Notes: a model not told the origin generated them from the letters alone. Shown: positions 11,645-20,971, numbered from the stretch's first letter. The stretch: 64,000 bases of DNA from Pontibacter russatus (GCF_009931655.1 NZ_CP047984.1:3613001-3677000); one strand, 5' to 3'. Numbers and translations: made by a program.

Positions 11645-11845
11645 GGCGGCATCAGCATACAGACTATAAATTCAGCAGTGCCGCCCGCACTTCCCTTGCA
11701 GTGCAGCTGAGAGGGAAGTGAGGCTGAGGCTCGCCGGCAGGCGATGCGGCCCGGGGTCTCCCAGAGTGCTAACGCTGCCTGCTTCCTGAATCGCGCGTGC
11801 CCCTCGTTATTATTTCAGGCGAGGCCATTTGCAAGCCGTTGGCCG
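11645..11845 (+). ncRNA. Candidate structured small RNA (unidentified)
   Basis: This GC-rich, non-coding block sits in an otherwise AT-rich divergent gap, just after a good promoter. Paired segments are visible: GGCGGCA (11645) with TGCCGCC (11679), CACTTCCC with GGGAAGTG (to 11720), CGCC-ggca-GGCG near 11735, and GCCT...CCTGAA with TTCAGG...AGGC (11778-11825). A possible GGCC...GGCC end hairpin lies at 11823-11845. I see no RNase P, tmRNA or SRP core motif. A 6S-like RNA is one possibility, but I cannot identify it. The ends are estimates and the strand rests on the promoter. Confidence 0.35.
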
Positions 11846-12011
11846 TTTCCCGACCTAATTTAATAATCTGTCTGTAAATTAATAATAATTTTAATTCTGA
11901 ATAAGTTCTGTTTTTGCATATTTAGTAAGAGCAAAAATTTAGCCGGGTATATCTCGGCCGGCCTGCGGCGAGCAGGAATTTATATATAGAATTGAGGAAC
12001 TTAAGAACCGG
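11846..12011. other. AT-rich spacer upstream of mutL
   Basis: No gene is visible. It is strongly AT-rich from 11855 to 11940 and probably contains the mutL promoter, but no full consensus can be assigned. Confidence 0.5.
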
Positions 12012-13868
12012 ATGCCCGACATCATACACTTACTGCCTGATTTCCTGGCAAACCAGATTGCCGCCGGTGAAGTGGTGCAACGCCCCGCTTCGGTGGTGAA
12101 GGAGTTGCTGGAGAACGCCGTGGACGCCCGGGCCACCGGCATCCAGGTGATTGTGAAGGAGGCGGGCAAGCAACTGGTGCAGGTGGTGGACAACGGCATC
12201 GGCATGTCGGAGACGGATGCCCGCATGTGCTTCGAGCGCCACGCCACCTCCAAGATCAGATCCACCGAAGACCTGTTCCGCATCCGGACAATGGGCTTCC
12301 GGGGCGAGGCGATGGCCTCTATCGGGGCGGTGGCGCAGGTAGAGATGAAAACGAAGCCGCACGGCGCCGAGGCCGGTACCAGGCTGGTGGTGGAAGGCTC
12401 GGCCATTGTGCTGCAGGAGCCTGTGGTGACGCCAGCCGGAACGTCCATCGCTGTGAAAAACCTGTTCTTTAACGTGCCTGCCCGCCGCAATTTCCTGAAA
12501 ACCAATGCTGTGGAGATGCGCCATATCCTGGATGAGTTTCAGCGGGTGGCGCTGGCGTACCCGGAGGTTTCCTTCACGCTGCACCACAACGATACCGAGG
12601 TGTTTAACCTGCCAGCGGGCAAGCTGAGCCAGCGCATCGTGAGCGTGTTTGGCAGCGCCTACAAAGAGCAGATGGCCTACTGCGAGGAGGACACGACGTT
12701 TCTGACGGTGAAAGGCTATATAGGCAAGCCGGAGCACGCCAAAAAAACGCGCGGCGAGCAGTTTTTTTTCGTGAACAACCGCTTCGTGAAGAGCGGCTAC
12801 CTGAACCACGCCGTGATGACGGCCTTCGAGGGGCTGGTGCCGAAGGAGAACCACCCGTTTTACGTGCTGTTCATTGAGCTGGAGCCGGAGAAGATCGACA
12901 TCAACGTACACCCCACCAAAACCGAGATTAAGTTTGAGGACGAAAAAACGGTATATGCCATTGTGCATGCCGCTGTGAAGAAAGCCCTCGGCGCCTATAA
13001 CATCGCCCCCTCGCTGGACTTTGAGGGAGACGTGAACTTTGCCCCGCTGCAGCCCATCCGGGTGCAGGGCGGCTACAACGAGTTTGACCCTGGCAACAGC
13101 AGGCCGAGGAGCGGGGAGAGCACGGCCTTCCCGGGGTTCACGCCGCCCGTATCAGCCCGGAGAGCCACCTCTAAAGGGTGGGAACAGCTGTATGAGCCCC
13201 TGCGGGACCAGGCCGGGCAGGAGAACGGCACTGCTGCGGCCGCATCCGGCGCGGGGCTGCTCGACAGTGCCTTTGCCGCCCCGGACGTGGCCGCCGCCTA
13301 TTCGAACAAAGCTATCCAGATACACCAGAAATACCTGCTGGTGCAGGTGAAGTCGGGCTTGCTGATAATAGACCAGCAGGCGGCGCAGGAGCGCATCCTC
13401 TACGAGAAATACAGCGCATCGCTGCAGAAGAAAACCGGGGCCTCGCAGGCGCTGCTCTTCCCCCAGACGCTGCAGCTCTCGCCCGCCGACGCCGCGCTGA
13501 TGCACGAGCTGGCGGGCGAGTTTAAGGACATGGGATTCCTGTTCGAGGATTTCGGCGGCAGCACCATCATCCTGAACGGCATACCCGCCGATGTGCATGC
13601 GGCCAGCGAGAAGGAACTGCTGGAGGAATTAATTGAGCAGTACAAAAACAATTCGGCCACCTTGAAGCTTGATAAGCGGGAAAACCTGGCCCGCGCCATG
13701 GCCCGCCGCATCGCCTCGCGGTCGCTGGCGCGCATGTCGGACCTGGAGATGAACTCGCTCGTGGACAAGCTCTTTGCGTGCCAAGTGCCCAATTACGCGC
13801 CCGACGGGCGGAAGACGCTGGTTATCATGGAGCTTGGCCAGCTGCACGAGCTGTTTCAGAAAGGCTGA
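12012..13868 (+). CDS. mutL: DNA mismatch repair protein MutL
   Basis: This 618-residue protein has an intact GHKL ATPase region: ENAVDA, VDNGIGM and the ATP lid around HATSKI and GFRGEA (residues 35-100). The N-terminal transducer domain ends near 330, and a low-complexity linker (about 345-425) leads to the C-terminal dimerisation domain. The position of the endonuclease motif DQHA(x)2E(x)4E reads DQQAAQERILYE (about residues 451-462), so the His is Gln; the C-terminal PHGRP-like motif reads PDGRK. Nicking activity is therefore doubtful. MutL couples MutS to downstream repair. The gene stands alone ahead of the rhomboid pair. Confidence 0.95.
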   Translation: MPDIIHLLPDFLANQIAAGEVVQRPASVVKELLENAVDARATGIQVIVKEAGKQLVQVVDNGIGMSETDARMCFERHATSKIRSTEDLFRIRTMGFRGEAMASIGAVAQVEMKTKPHGAEAGTRLVVEGSAIVLQEPVVTPAGTSIAVKNLFFNVPARRNFLKTNAVEMRHILDEFQRVALAYPEVSFTLHHNDTEVFNLPAGKLSQRIVSVFGSAYKEQMAYCEEDTTFLTVKGYIGKPEHAKKTRGEQFFFVNNRFVKSGYLNHAVMTAFEGLVPKENHPFYVLFIELEPEKIDINVHPTKTEIKFEDEKTVYAIVHAAVKKALGAYNIAPSLDFEGDVNFAPLQPIRVQGGYNEFDPGNSRPRSGESTAFPGFTPPVSARRATSKGWEQLYEPLRDQAGQENGTAAAASGAGLLDSAFAAPDVAAAYSNKAIQIHQKYLLVQVKSGLLIIDQQAAQERILYEKYSASLQKKTGASQALLFPQTLQLSPADAALMHELAGEFKDMGFLFEDFGGSTIILNGIPADVHAASEKELLEELIEQYKNNSATLKLDKRENLARAMARRIASRSLARMSDLEMNSLVDKLFACQVPNYAPDGRKTLVIMELGQLHELFQKG

Positions 13869-14018
13869 GAGTAGTTGTTTAATCGTTGATTGTTAAATGG
13901 TTGTTTTAACGCCTGAATTCGCCAGCTTCCTGATAGTTACCCTTTAATTTATATATAGAAACTAAGTGCCGGCCTCAGATCATGACATAGACCGGATTTA
14001 ACTAAAACACAAGATAGC

Positions 14019-14801
14019 ATGTTCAGTATCACCCCCATGGTCCGGAATCTCCTGATCATCAACGTGGTTGTATTCTTGTTGCAGAATGGCGGCATCATCA
14101 CCATGGAGGACTTTGCGCTGCATTACTTCGGCTCCGACTACTTCAAGCCGGTGCAGCTGTTCTCGCACATGTTCATGCACGGCAGCTGGGGGCACCTGTT
14201 CAGCAACATGTTCAGCCTGTTCATCTTCGGGCCGATGCTGGAGCGCTTCTGGGGGCCGCAGCGCCTGCTGGCCTTTTACCTGATCACGGGGCTGGGCGCC
14301 AGCCTGCTCTACACCGGTGTGCGCGCCTACGAGCTGCACACCCTGAAGGAGGACACCGCCATCTATATAGAGAACCCCAGCCCGGTGGCTTTCGACAGCT
14401 ATATGGACGAGCACCTGGGGACGGGCGTGGGGCGGGAGCTTACGGTGGGCTACCTGCGCAACCCCGACAACCCGGAGTATATAGAGGCAACCCGAGACAT
14501 GGTGAGGCAGGTATATACGATGGTGTACAACAGCCCGCTGGTGGGGGCCTCCGGGGCCATCTTCGCTATCCTGATGGCCTTCGGACTGCTGTTCCCGAAC
14601 CTTGAGCTGATGCTGCTGTTCCTGCCCGTACCGATCAAGGCGAAGTACTTCGTGCTGTTTTACGGGGCCTATGAATTGTATGCGGGCTTCAACCGGACGC
14701 CGGGCGATAACGTAGCACATTTTGCGCACCTCGGAGGCATGCTGTTCGCGTATATACTCGTGAGAATGTGGCAGCGAAACGACTATCAGGATAACTTTTA
14801 A
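14019..14801 (+). CDS. Rhomboid family intramembrane serine protease (first of a pair)
   Basis: This 260-residue polytopic protein has the rhomboid signatures: HMFMHGSWGHLFSNMFSL (the H-x2-GH-x3-N region, about residues 48-65), catalytic serine in GASG (about residue 178) and catalytic histidine in AHFAHLGG near residue 235. Rhomboids cleave transmembrane substrates within the bilayer. An insert of about 80 residues between the second and third helices is rich in charged residues. The next rhomboid begins 7 bases after its stop, so they are surely co-transcribed. Confidence 0.93.
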   Translation: MFSITPMVRNLLIINVVVFLLQNGGIITMEDFALHYFGSDYFKPVQLFSHMFMHGSWGHLFSNMFSLFIFGPMLERFWGPQRLLAFYLITGLGASLLYTGVRAYELHTLKEDTAIYIENPSPVAFDSYMDEHLGTGVGRELTVGYLRNPDNPEYIEATRDMVRQVYTMVYNSPLVGASGAIFAILMAFGLLFPNLELMLLFLPVPIKAKYFVLFYGAYELYAGFNRTPGDNVAHFAHLGGMLFAYILVRMWQRNDYQDNF

Positions 14802-14807
14802 AGCCTA

Positions 14808-15719
14808 ATGAGCATCATCGAAGACATCAAGCACGCCTTCCGGCAGCCCAACAACACGCTGAAGCAGCTCATCCTGATCAACATTATCGTGTTTGTGGTG
14901 CTGATCGTGACGCGCACCATCCTGTACCTGACGGGTGCCTCGGGCATATATGGCCTGATCATGCAGTACCTGGCGCTCAACTCGTTCCCGCTCACGTTCC
15001 TGACCCGCCCCTGGACGCTGATTACCTACTTTTTTACCCACGAAGGGTTTCTGCACATCATCTTCAACATGCTGAACCTGTATTGGTTCGGGCAGTTGGT
15101 GCGGGAGTACCTGGGCGAGAAGAAACTGTTGAGTTTATATATACTCGGGGGGATAGCAGGCGGCATCCTGTACCTGCTGAGCTATAACTTTATCCCTTAC
15201 TTTGCCAACCGGGCCGCCGCCTCCATGATGATTGGGGCATCTGCCAGCGTGCTGGCCATTGTGGTGGGCGCGGCCACGCTGCTGCCCAACTTCTCCTTCA
15301 ACCTCATCCTCATCGGCCCGGTAAAGATAAAGTATATCGCGGCGTTCCTGGTGCTGCTTTCCATCTCCGGGGCTGTGGGCGACAATGCGGGCGGCAACAT
15401 CGCCCATATAGGCGGGGCAATATTGGGCTGGGTGTTTATCCGGCAGTTGCAGCGCGGCAACGACCTGGGCCGCCCGGTGCACGCGGTGATGGGCTTTTTC
15501 GGCAGGCTGTTCAGCCGCAGGCCCAGACTGAAGGTGACGCACCGCAACGCGGGCGCATCCACCGCTTCATCAAGGGGAGGCGGCGCGGCTTACGGCGCGA
15601 GCGGCAAGCCGAGCCAGAACGAGATAGACCGCATCCTCGACAAGATTTCCAGCTCCGGCTACGAAAGCCTCTCCAAAGAGGAAAAGCAGAAGCTGTTCCA
15701 AGCCAGCCAGAAAGACTAA
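14808..15719 (+). CDS. Rhomboid family protein with cytosolic C-terminal tail (second of a pair)
   Basis: This 303-residue protein has six predicted membrane helices with FFTHEGFLHIIFNMLNLYWF in the first rhomboid motif, a serine in GASAS where GxSG is usual, and histidine in NIAHIGG. The Ser/His pair is therefore kept, but the glycine after the serine is replaced, so activity is likely but not certain. Residues from about 230 form a basic, Gly/Ser-rich linker and a short helical segment ending EIDRILDKISSSGYESLSK, a C-terminal element seen on rhomboids of Bacteroidota. It lies between the first rhomboid and the barstar-like gene. Confidence 0.9.
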   Translation: MSIIEDIKHAFRQPNNTLKQLILINIIVFVVLIVTRTILYLTGASGIYGLIMQYLALNSFPLTFLTRPWTLITYFFTHEGFLHIIFNMLNLYWFGQLVREYLGEKKLLSLYILGGIAGGILYLLSYNFIPYFANRAAASMMIGASASVLAIVVGAATLLPNFSFNLILIGPVKIKYIAAFLVLLSISGAVGDNAGGNIAHIGGAILGWVFIRQLQRGNDLGRPVHAVMGFFGRLFSRRPRLKVTHRNAGASTASSRGGGAAYGASGKPSQNEIDRILDKISSSGYESLSKEEKQKLFQASQKD

Positions 15720-15726
15720 GGTATAT

Positions 15727-16227
15727 ATGGCAGTGTTCCGAAATGAACCGGAAGAGTGGCAGCGGCTGGACTGGGCCATCCTGCAGAACGGCTACGCCTG
15801 CCTCTACCACCGCCAGGAGTTTCTGCAACTGGATGTGATGTGGTTCCGGAAAGAGCGCTACCGCGTCATCGAGTTCGACTGCGCCAAGTGGGAAACCGAC
15901 CAGGCGATGCACGACGAGCTGAAGCAGAAGCTACGCTTTAAAGATACCTACAAAAGCGATTTCGGCTCCCTGAAAGAAAGCCTAAAGGATATAGACATAA
16001 CCGGCAAAGGCACCGTGCTGCTGCTGCACCACTTCGACGCGGTAGACAAGGAAACCGCCCAAATCCTGCTCGATATACTGGCCCGCGCCTCGCAGTGGCA
16101 CCTGCTGCTCGGCGAGCGCCTGCTCACGCTGCTGCAGGTAGAGGACCCCGAAGTTATATATGAACCGGTAGGGGCAAGGCAGGTGGAATGGAACCCGCAT
16201 GAGTGGCTGGATTCGACGAGGCAGTAA
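15727..16227 (+). CDS. Barstar-like protein
   Basis: This 166-residue soluble protein starts 7 bases after the rhomboid stop. From about residue 45 its pattern (IEFDCAKW, then MHDELKQKLRF, DFGSLKESLKDIDI, and GTVLLLHHFDAVDKE) follows the barstar fold: strand, helix, an aromatic/acidic nuclease-binding helix, then a strand. Barstars inhibit barnase-like RNases, but no nuclease gene is next to it, so a housekeeping or orphan role is possible. The ATG lies inside GTATATATGG. The assignment is by pattern only. Confidence 0.6.
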   Translation: MAVFRNEPEEWQRLDWAILQNGYACLYHRQEFLQLDVMWFRKERYRVIEFDCAKWETDQAMHDELKQKLRFKDTYKSDFGSLKESLKDIDITGKGTVLLLHHFDAVDKETAQILLDILARASQWHLLLGERLLTLLQVEDPEVIYEPVGARQVEWNPHEWLDSTRQ

Positions 16228-16447
16228 GTCACAGAATTGTCAGGTTTCAGATATTGAGCGGCATCAGCGTGTATATGCGTATATATAAATTTCAGGTAGG
16301 TAAGATGATTGAAATAGAGGAGATAGGTTAGGTGTTATCCTCTAAATCTTTTTCATCCTGTAAATCCTGATTCAGACAAGAGGCCAGACGAACGCGGGAG
16401 CCCCCGAAATGCTTCGGGACAGGTGCGCACGCCGCGAGCGTCTTCGG

Positions 16448-16505
16448 CCATATATAAACAGCGGCGGCGCCCCCGATAAGGAGCGCCGCCGCTGTTTATA
16501 TATGG
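16448..16505. terminator. Bidirectional terminator with a 23-bp perfect stem
   Basis: The arms at 16448-16470 and 16483-16505 are perfectly complementary around a 12-nt loop. They are GC-rich inside, and CCATATATAAA / TTTATATATGG closes the outside. It lies between the barstar-like gene and mdh, which converge. Confidence 0.85.
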
Positions 16506-16515
16506 CTGTGGTTGC

Positions 16516-17454
16516 TTAAGCGCTGGCCGACATTTTGTCCAGTGCGTCCATCACCTCTTTCACGTGGCCGCGCGACGTCTCCAGCAGTTGCTTTTCGTCG
16601 TCGTTCAGTTGCAGCTCGATCACTTTCTCAATGCCGTTTTCGCCGAGAATCACCGGGACGCCCAGGTATACGCCGTCCATGCCGTACTCGCCCTCCAGTT
16701 TCACGCAAACCGGGAACACACGGCGCTGGTCGCGCACGATGGCCTCCACCATCTGGGCAGCCGCCGCACCCGGCGCGTACCAGGCCGACGTACCCATCAG
16801 TTTCACCAGCTCGCCGCCGCCTGTTTTGGTGCGCTCAATAATAGCGTTCAGCTTGTCTTCCGCAATCAGCTCCGTCACCGGAATGCCGCCCACGGTGGTA
16901 TAGCGCGGAAGGGGCACCATCGTGTCGCCGTGGCCGCCCATCAGCACCGCCTGTATATCCTTCGGAGATACGTTCAGCTCCTCCGCCAGGAACGCGCGGT
17001 AACGGGCCGTGTCCAGGATGCCGGCCATGCCGATTACCTTATTGCGCGGCAGTTTAGAGGATATATGCGCCTGATAGGTCATCACATCCAGTGGGTTAGA
17101 CACCACGATGATGATGGCATTTGGGGAGTGCTTCACCACGTTCTCGGTCACTGACTTCACGATGCCGGCGTTGGTCGAGATCAGGTCGTCGCGGCTCATG
17201 CCCGGCTTGCGCGGCAGGCCAGAAGTGATTACCACCACGTCGGAATTCGCGGTGCGGGCATAGTCGTTGGTCACGCCCACGGTGCGGGTGTCATATAGGT
17301 TGATGGGGGCCTTCTGCCAGATATCAAGCGCTTTGCCCTCTGCAAAACCCTCTTTAATATCCACTAAAACTACTTCGTTCGCGATTTCGCGGTAAGCCAG
17401 CACGTCGGCGCATGTTGCCCCAACGTTACCCGCTCCTACTACAGTTACTTTCAT
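16516..17454 (-). CDS. mdh: Malate dehydrogenase
   Basis: This 312-residue NAD-dependent enzyme interconverts malate and oxaloacetate in the TCA cycle. It has the nucleotide-binding GAGNVGATCA at residues 7-16, the substrate-binding PRKPGMSR loop (about 80-87), VSNPLDVMTY, and the active-site histidine in GGHGDTMVP (about residue 175). This is the LDH-like class of MDH found in Bacteroidota. The length is normal. A possible promoter (TAGATTTA on the minus strand) lies upstream but is weak. Confidence 0.97.
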   Translation of the reverse strand: MKVTVVGAGNVGATCADVLAYREIANEVVLVDIKEGFAEGKALDIWQKAPINLYDTRTVGVTNDYARTANSDVVVITSGLPRKPGMSRDDLISTNAGIVKSVTENVVKHSPNAIIIVVSNPLDVMTYQAHISSKLPRNKVIGMAGILDTARYRAFLAEELNVSPKDIQAVLMGGHGDTMVPLPRYTTVGGIPVTELIAEDKLNAIIERTKTGGGELVKLMGTSAWYAPGAAAAQMVEAIVRDQRRVFPVCVKLEGEYGMDGVYLGVPVILGENGIEKVIELQLNDDEKQLLETSRGHVKEVMDALDKMSASA

Positions 17455-17663
17455 TTCGGATATGCTTTATTTTGGTTTGAGATTCGGTTAACTTCCGTAA
17501 ATCTAAGAAATTCCATGTACTAATAGGTTCTCAAGCTGTCTTTTCGTATTGGGTAGCCGAATCATGTACCACGACACGCGTAGCACGACTTATCTATTTA
17601 GCTTTCAAACGCATTCTACCGGCAAAGGCCATATATGGCTTTAATCGTGCTACCTGATACGTG

Positions 17664-18995
17664 TTACGAGATACGCTTTAGGCTTATCTCCATCACTCGC
17701 TCCGTCTTGTCCGTCACCTTGAAGCGGTTGTCGGGGCGATGACCCACCACCCAGGCAATGCTCTGCTCCGACAGGAGTACCAGTGTCTGCGGCTTCAGGT
17801 TGGCCGGCACCTTTTTATCAATCAGGAAATCGCTGATCTTCTTCTTGCCGTTCATGCCCAGCGGCACGAACCAGTCGCCCTCCTGCCAGGCGCGCAGCTT
17901 CAGCGGAAACTTGAGCTGATCCGCATCGAGCGCAGCCACGTGTGGTTTGGTATTCAGTTTATATATAGCCGCGTCCACATACCGGATGCTAAAACTTGAA
18001 TTTCCTGCCTCCACCGCCGTGTCGCCTTCCTGTATAAGTATGCTGCCGAAGCTGCTGAGGTTGCGGGGCGTGAGCACGAGCTGTTCGCGGTCCTTCACCA
18101 GCGTATGGGTGGGTGAGTCGAACTGCTTGCCGGATATACCTTCTAATGCCTCCACCAGCTCCAGCACCACGGTATAGCTGAAGTTGAAGGGGCGGAGCAG
18201 CTCGTGCAGCACCACCGGCAGCCCGGTTACATTTCGCAGCGGCACCAGTGCTATATAAACCGCGCATTCGGCTTCCTTTACGCTCTGCTCCCGCAGTTGC
18301 TCGATGTAGGCGGCCACAATGGCCTCGGCATGGCTCACGCGCTCGGCGGTGTGCTGCATCGTCTCCTCCAGGCTCGGGTTGATTTCCTTCAGCACCGGGA
18401 TTACCTCGTGCCGGATCTTGTTGCGCTGGTACTTGGTGGTGTCGTTCGAGCTGTCCTCGCGCCAGATGATTTTCTCCGAAGTCACGAATTCGTAGATGTC
18501 GTCTTTGGTGACAGAAAGCAGCGGGCGGATGATGGGGCCGTTTTTAGGCGGGATGCCGTGCAGCCCCGCAATGCCGGTGCCTTTGGTGAGGTGCAGCAAT
18601 ATGGTCTCGGTTGTGTCGTTGCTATGGTGCGCGGTGGCGATGTAGTCATACCCCTCCTGCCGCCGCACCTGCTCAAACCACTGGTAGCGCAGCGTGCGGG
18701 CCGCCATCTGGATAGACAGTTTCTCCTGCTCGGCAAAGGCGCGGGTGCCGAAGTTCTCGGTAAAAAAAGGCACACCGTACTTTTTGGCCAGCTTTTTGAC
18801 GAACACCTGGTCGGCCTCGGCCTCTTCGGCGCGCAGGCCGAAGTTGCAGTGGGCAATCGCGAAGTCGTACTTGAGCTGGTGCAGCACCTCGCAGAGCACC
18901 GTGGAGTCGATGCCGCCGCTCACGGCTGCCAGAATTCTGCTCTCCGGCTGGCAGAGGCGGTGGGACTGTATGAAACCTGAAACTTTCTGTAGCAT
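17664..18995 (-). CDS. tilS: tRNA(Ile)-lysidine synthase TilS
   Basis: This 443-residue PP-loop ATPase converts C34 of the CAU-anticodon tRNA-Ile to lysidine, letting it read AUA. The P-loop SGGIDST is at about residues 26-32, followed by HCNFGLR and TAHHSNDTTET, all typical of TilS. A middle substrate-binding domain and a C-terminal TilS-specific domain (KFPLKLRAWQEGDWF onwards) complete the protein. It is essential in most bacteria. It is transcribed away from the OstA-like gene. AUA codons here occur largely inside TATATA words, which makes TilS function directly relevant. Confidence 0.96.
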   Translation of the reverse strand: MLQKVSGFIQSHRLCQPESRILAAVSGGIDSTVLCEVLHQLKYDFAIAHCNFGLRAEEAEADQVFVKKLAKKYGVPFFTENFGTRAFAEQEKLSIQMAARTLRYQWFEQVRRQEGYDYIATAHHSNDTTETILLHLTKGTGIAGLHGIPPKNGPIIRPLLSVTKDDIYEFVTSEKIIWREDSSNDTTKYQRNKIRHEVIPVLKEINPSLEETMQHTAERVSHAEAIVAAYIEQLREQSVKEAECAVYIALVPLRNVTGLPVVLHELLRPFNFSYTVVLELVEALEGISGKQFDSPTHTLVKDREQLVLTPRNLSSFGSILIQEGDTAVEAGNSSFSIRYVDAAIYKLNTKPHVAALDADQLKFPLKLRAWQEGDWFVPLGMNGKKKISDFLIDKKVPANLKPQTLVLLSEQSIAWVVGHRPDNRFKVTDKTERVMEISLKRIS

Positions 18996-19020
18996 AAAGC
19001 AGCGGCTGGTAATTTTTTTC

Positions 19021-19028
19021 TACTTTTG
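19021..19028 (+). promoter_or_regulatory. Candidate -7 box for the envelope operon
   Basis: TACTTTTG matches TAnnTTTG, 118 bases ahead of the OstA-like start; the -33 element is unclear. Confidence 0.3.
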
Positions 19029-19035
19029 ATGTTCT

Positions 19036-19135
19036 TATGAAGACGCAAGATGGTAGACGCAAGACAATAGACTTTCTAAATACCCGTGATAAATAAAAAT
19101 TGATAATCTCGTGTCTGATGTCCTGCGTCTTGAAT
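19036..19135. repeat. Spacer with inverted copies of an AGACGCAAGA word
   Basis: GAAGACGCAAGATGGTAGAC on the left and TGTCCTGCGTCTTGAATC on the right are imperfect inverted copies around an AT-rich centre. Confidence 0.5.
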
Positions 19136-19146
19136 CCAAATACTAA

Positions 19147-20943
19147 ATGAAGTTCACAAAACTACTGTTTTCTCTTCTCTTTACCCTGTTCGGCCTGACG
19201 GTTTTCGCGCAGCAGCGCCCGCCGCAGCCGAAAGTGCAGCAAGGGCAACAGCAGGCCCCGACGCCGAAGGTGCAGCAACCGCAGCGTCCGCAGTTGCAGG
19301 AAGGGCAGACAGATAAAGTGCAGCTCCTGCCGGGCACCGACTCGCTGGTGGGCGGCGTCTTCAACGGGCAGCGGATCGACAAGCTCTACGGCAAGGTGAA
19401 ATTCAAGCAGAAGGAAACCACCCTCACCGCTGACTCGGTGTACCGCTACAAGGAAACGGACCTGCTGGAGGCCTTCGGCAACGTGCGCATCAACCAGGCC
19501 GACACCGTGACCATCACCGGCAACCACGCCCTGTACGACGGCAACAAGCGCACCGCCAAGATGACCGGCAACGTGGTGATGAAGGACCCGCGCATGACCC
19601 TCACCACCCCCAGCCTGGACTACGACCTGAATGCCCGGACGGCGGTATATACCGAGGGCGGTGTGATTGTGGACCCGGAGAACCGCCTCGAAAGCCGCAT
19701 CGGCTCCTACGATGTCAACTCCAAGATGTACGCTTTCCAGAAGGATGTGCGGGTAACCACCAAAGACTATAAGATCACCTCCGAGAACATGAAGTACAAC
19801 ACGCTGAGCAAAATCGTGTACTTCCAGGGGCCCACCATCATCAAAGGGGAGCAGGGCGATTTATATGCTGAGGAGGGCAACTACAACACGCTCTCCAAGA
19901 TCTCAAACTTCGGGCGCAACGCTTATATCCTGACCGAGGAATACCGGCTGGGCGGTGATAAACTCTTCTACGACCAGAACACGGGCTACGGCTACGCCGA
20001 GCAGAACGTGACGCTGCGCTCCCTGAAGGACGACGTGACCATCCGCGGACAGGTTGGGCGCTACTTGCGCGAAAGGGGCGAGGCAAAGGTATATGGCGGC
20101 GGCGCCGTTATGGAGACCGTGCTCAACAACGACACGCTGTTCCTGTCGGCCGACACGCTGTACTCCCGGGAGGCGAAGGCGCCGGACTCCGTCAGCATGG
20201 TGTTTGCCTACCCCAACGTGAAGATATATAAATCGGACCTGCAGGGCAAAGCCGACTCGCTGAGCTACAACCGCACCGACTCGGTGATGCACCTGAACGT
20301 GAAGCCCGTGCTGTGGAGCGACGGGAGCCAGATCGTGTCGGACACCATCCACATCACGCTGCGCAACGAGACCATCGACCGGATGGACCTGTACAGCAAC
20401 GCCTTTATCGCCTCTGAAGACACCCTGAAGAACTATAACCAGGTGAAGGGCCGCGACATGGTCGCCTTCTTCCGGGACGGCGACATCCGGCGCGTGAATG
20501 TGAGCGGAAACGGCGAGAGCCTGTACTATGCCCTGCAGGGCGATACCCTGGTGACGGGGATGAATAAGGCCATCTGCAGCGACATCGTGCTGAAGTTCGG
20601 GGAGGACAAGCTGAAGACCATCTCGTTTCTGGTGCAGCCCGATGCCAGCTTTATACCCCCGCACGAGCTGAAGGAGGAAGACGAAATGCTGGCGGGCTTC
20701 AAGTGGCTGTCGGAGCTGCGGCCCACCAAGGAGCAGGTGCTGGCCAAACGCACTGCCGGGCAGCAGCACGAGCAGGCCCCGGCGCAGCCGGCAGCGACGG
20801 CCTCCAAATCCGGTGCAGCTAAGCCAAAACCAAAAGAAGCAGCCGCAGCCGCGAAGGGGGCAAAACAGGAGGAAGCCACCGCCGCTGAGGCACCCAAAAA
20901 GCAAAAGAAAGGCTTCCTGAGGCGGAAAAAACAGGCCCCTTAA
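19147..20943 (+). CDS. OstA/LptA-like periplasmic protein
   Basis: This 598-residue secreted protein has a signal peptide (about residues 1-21, FAQQ) and a Pro/Gln-rich linker. A long beta-rich region of OstA repeats (about residues 55-400) contains phrases such as LTADSVYRYKETDLLEAFGNVRI and ITGNHALYDGNKRTAKMTGNVVM, which mark the LptA/LptD-N jelly-roll family. The last 60 residues are Ala/Lys-rich, low complexity and basic. By family it should bridge lipopolysaccharide to the outer membrane. bamD follows after 67 bases, so this is an envelope-building neighbourhood. Confidence 0.87.
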   Translation: MKFTKLLFSLLFTLFGLTVFAQQRPPQPKVQQGQQQAPTPKVQQPQRPQLQEGQTDKVQLLPGTDSLVGGVFNGQRIDKLYGKVKFKQKETTLTADSVYRYKETDLLEAFGNVRINQADTVTITGNHALYDGNKRTAKMTGNVVMKDPRMTLTTPSLDYDLNARTAVYTEGGVIVDPENRLESRIGSYDVNSKMYAFQKDVRVTTKDYKITSENMKYNTLSKIVYFQGPTIIKGEQGDLYAEEGNYNTLSKISNFGRNAYILTEEYRLGGDKLFYDQNTGYGYAEQNVTLRSLKDDVTIRGQVGRYLRERGEAKVYGGGAVMETVLNNDTLFLSADTLYSREAKAPDSVSMVFAYPNVKIYKSDLQGKADSLSYNRTDSVMHLNVKPVLWSDGSQIVSDTIHITLRNETIDRMDLYSNAFIASEDTLKNYNQVKGRDMVAFFRDGDIRRVNVSGNGESLYYALQGDTLVTGMNKAICSDIVLKFGEDKLKTISFLVQPDASFIPPHELKEEDEMLAGFKWLSELRPTKEQVLAKRTAGQQHEQAPAQPAATASKSGAAKPKPKEAAAAAKGAKQEEATAAEAPKKQKKGFLRRKKQAP

Positions 20944-20971
20944 AAGATAAACGGGCCGTTGCTGTCACATT

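Noticed and set aside
11707..11725. GCTGAGAGGG, as in TPP riboswitches
   Set aside because: The second conserved TPP segment (CCTGATCC...CCGGCG) is absent and no thiamine gene follows.
11770..11800. GCTTCCTGAA on the opposite strand, suggestive of SRP RNA
   Set aside because: The SRP core (CAGGTCCGGAAGGAAGCAG) is not present.
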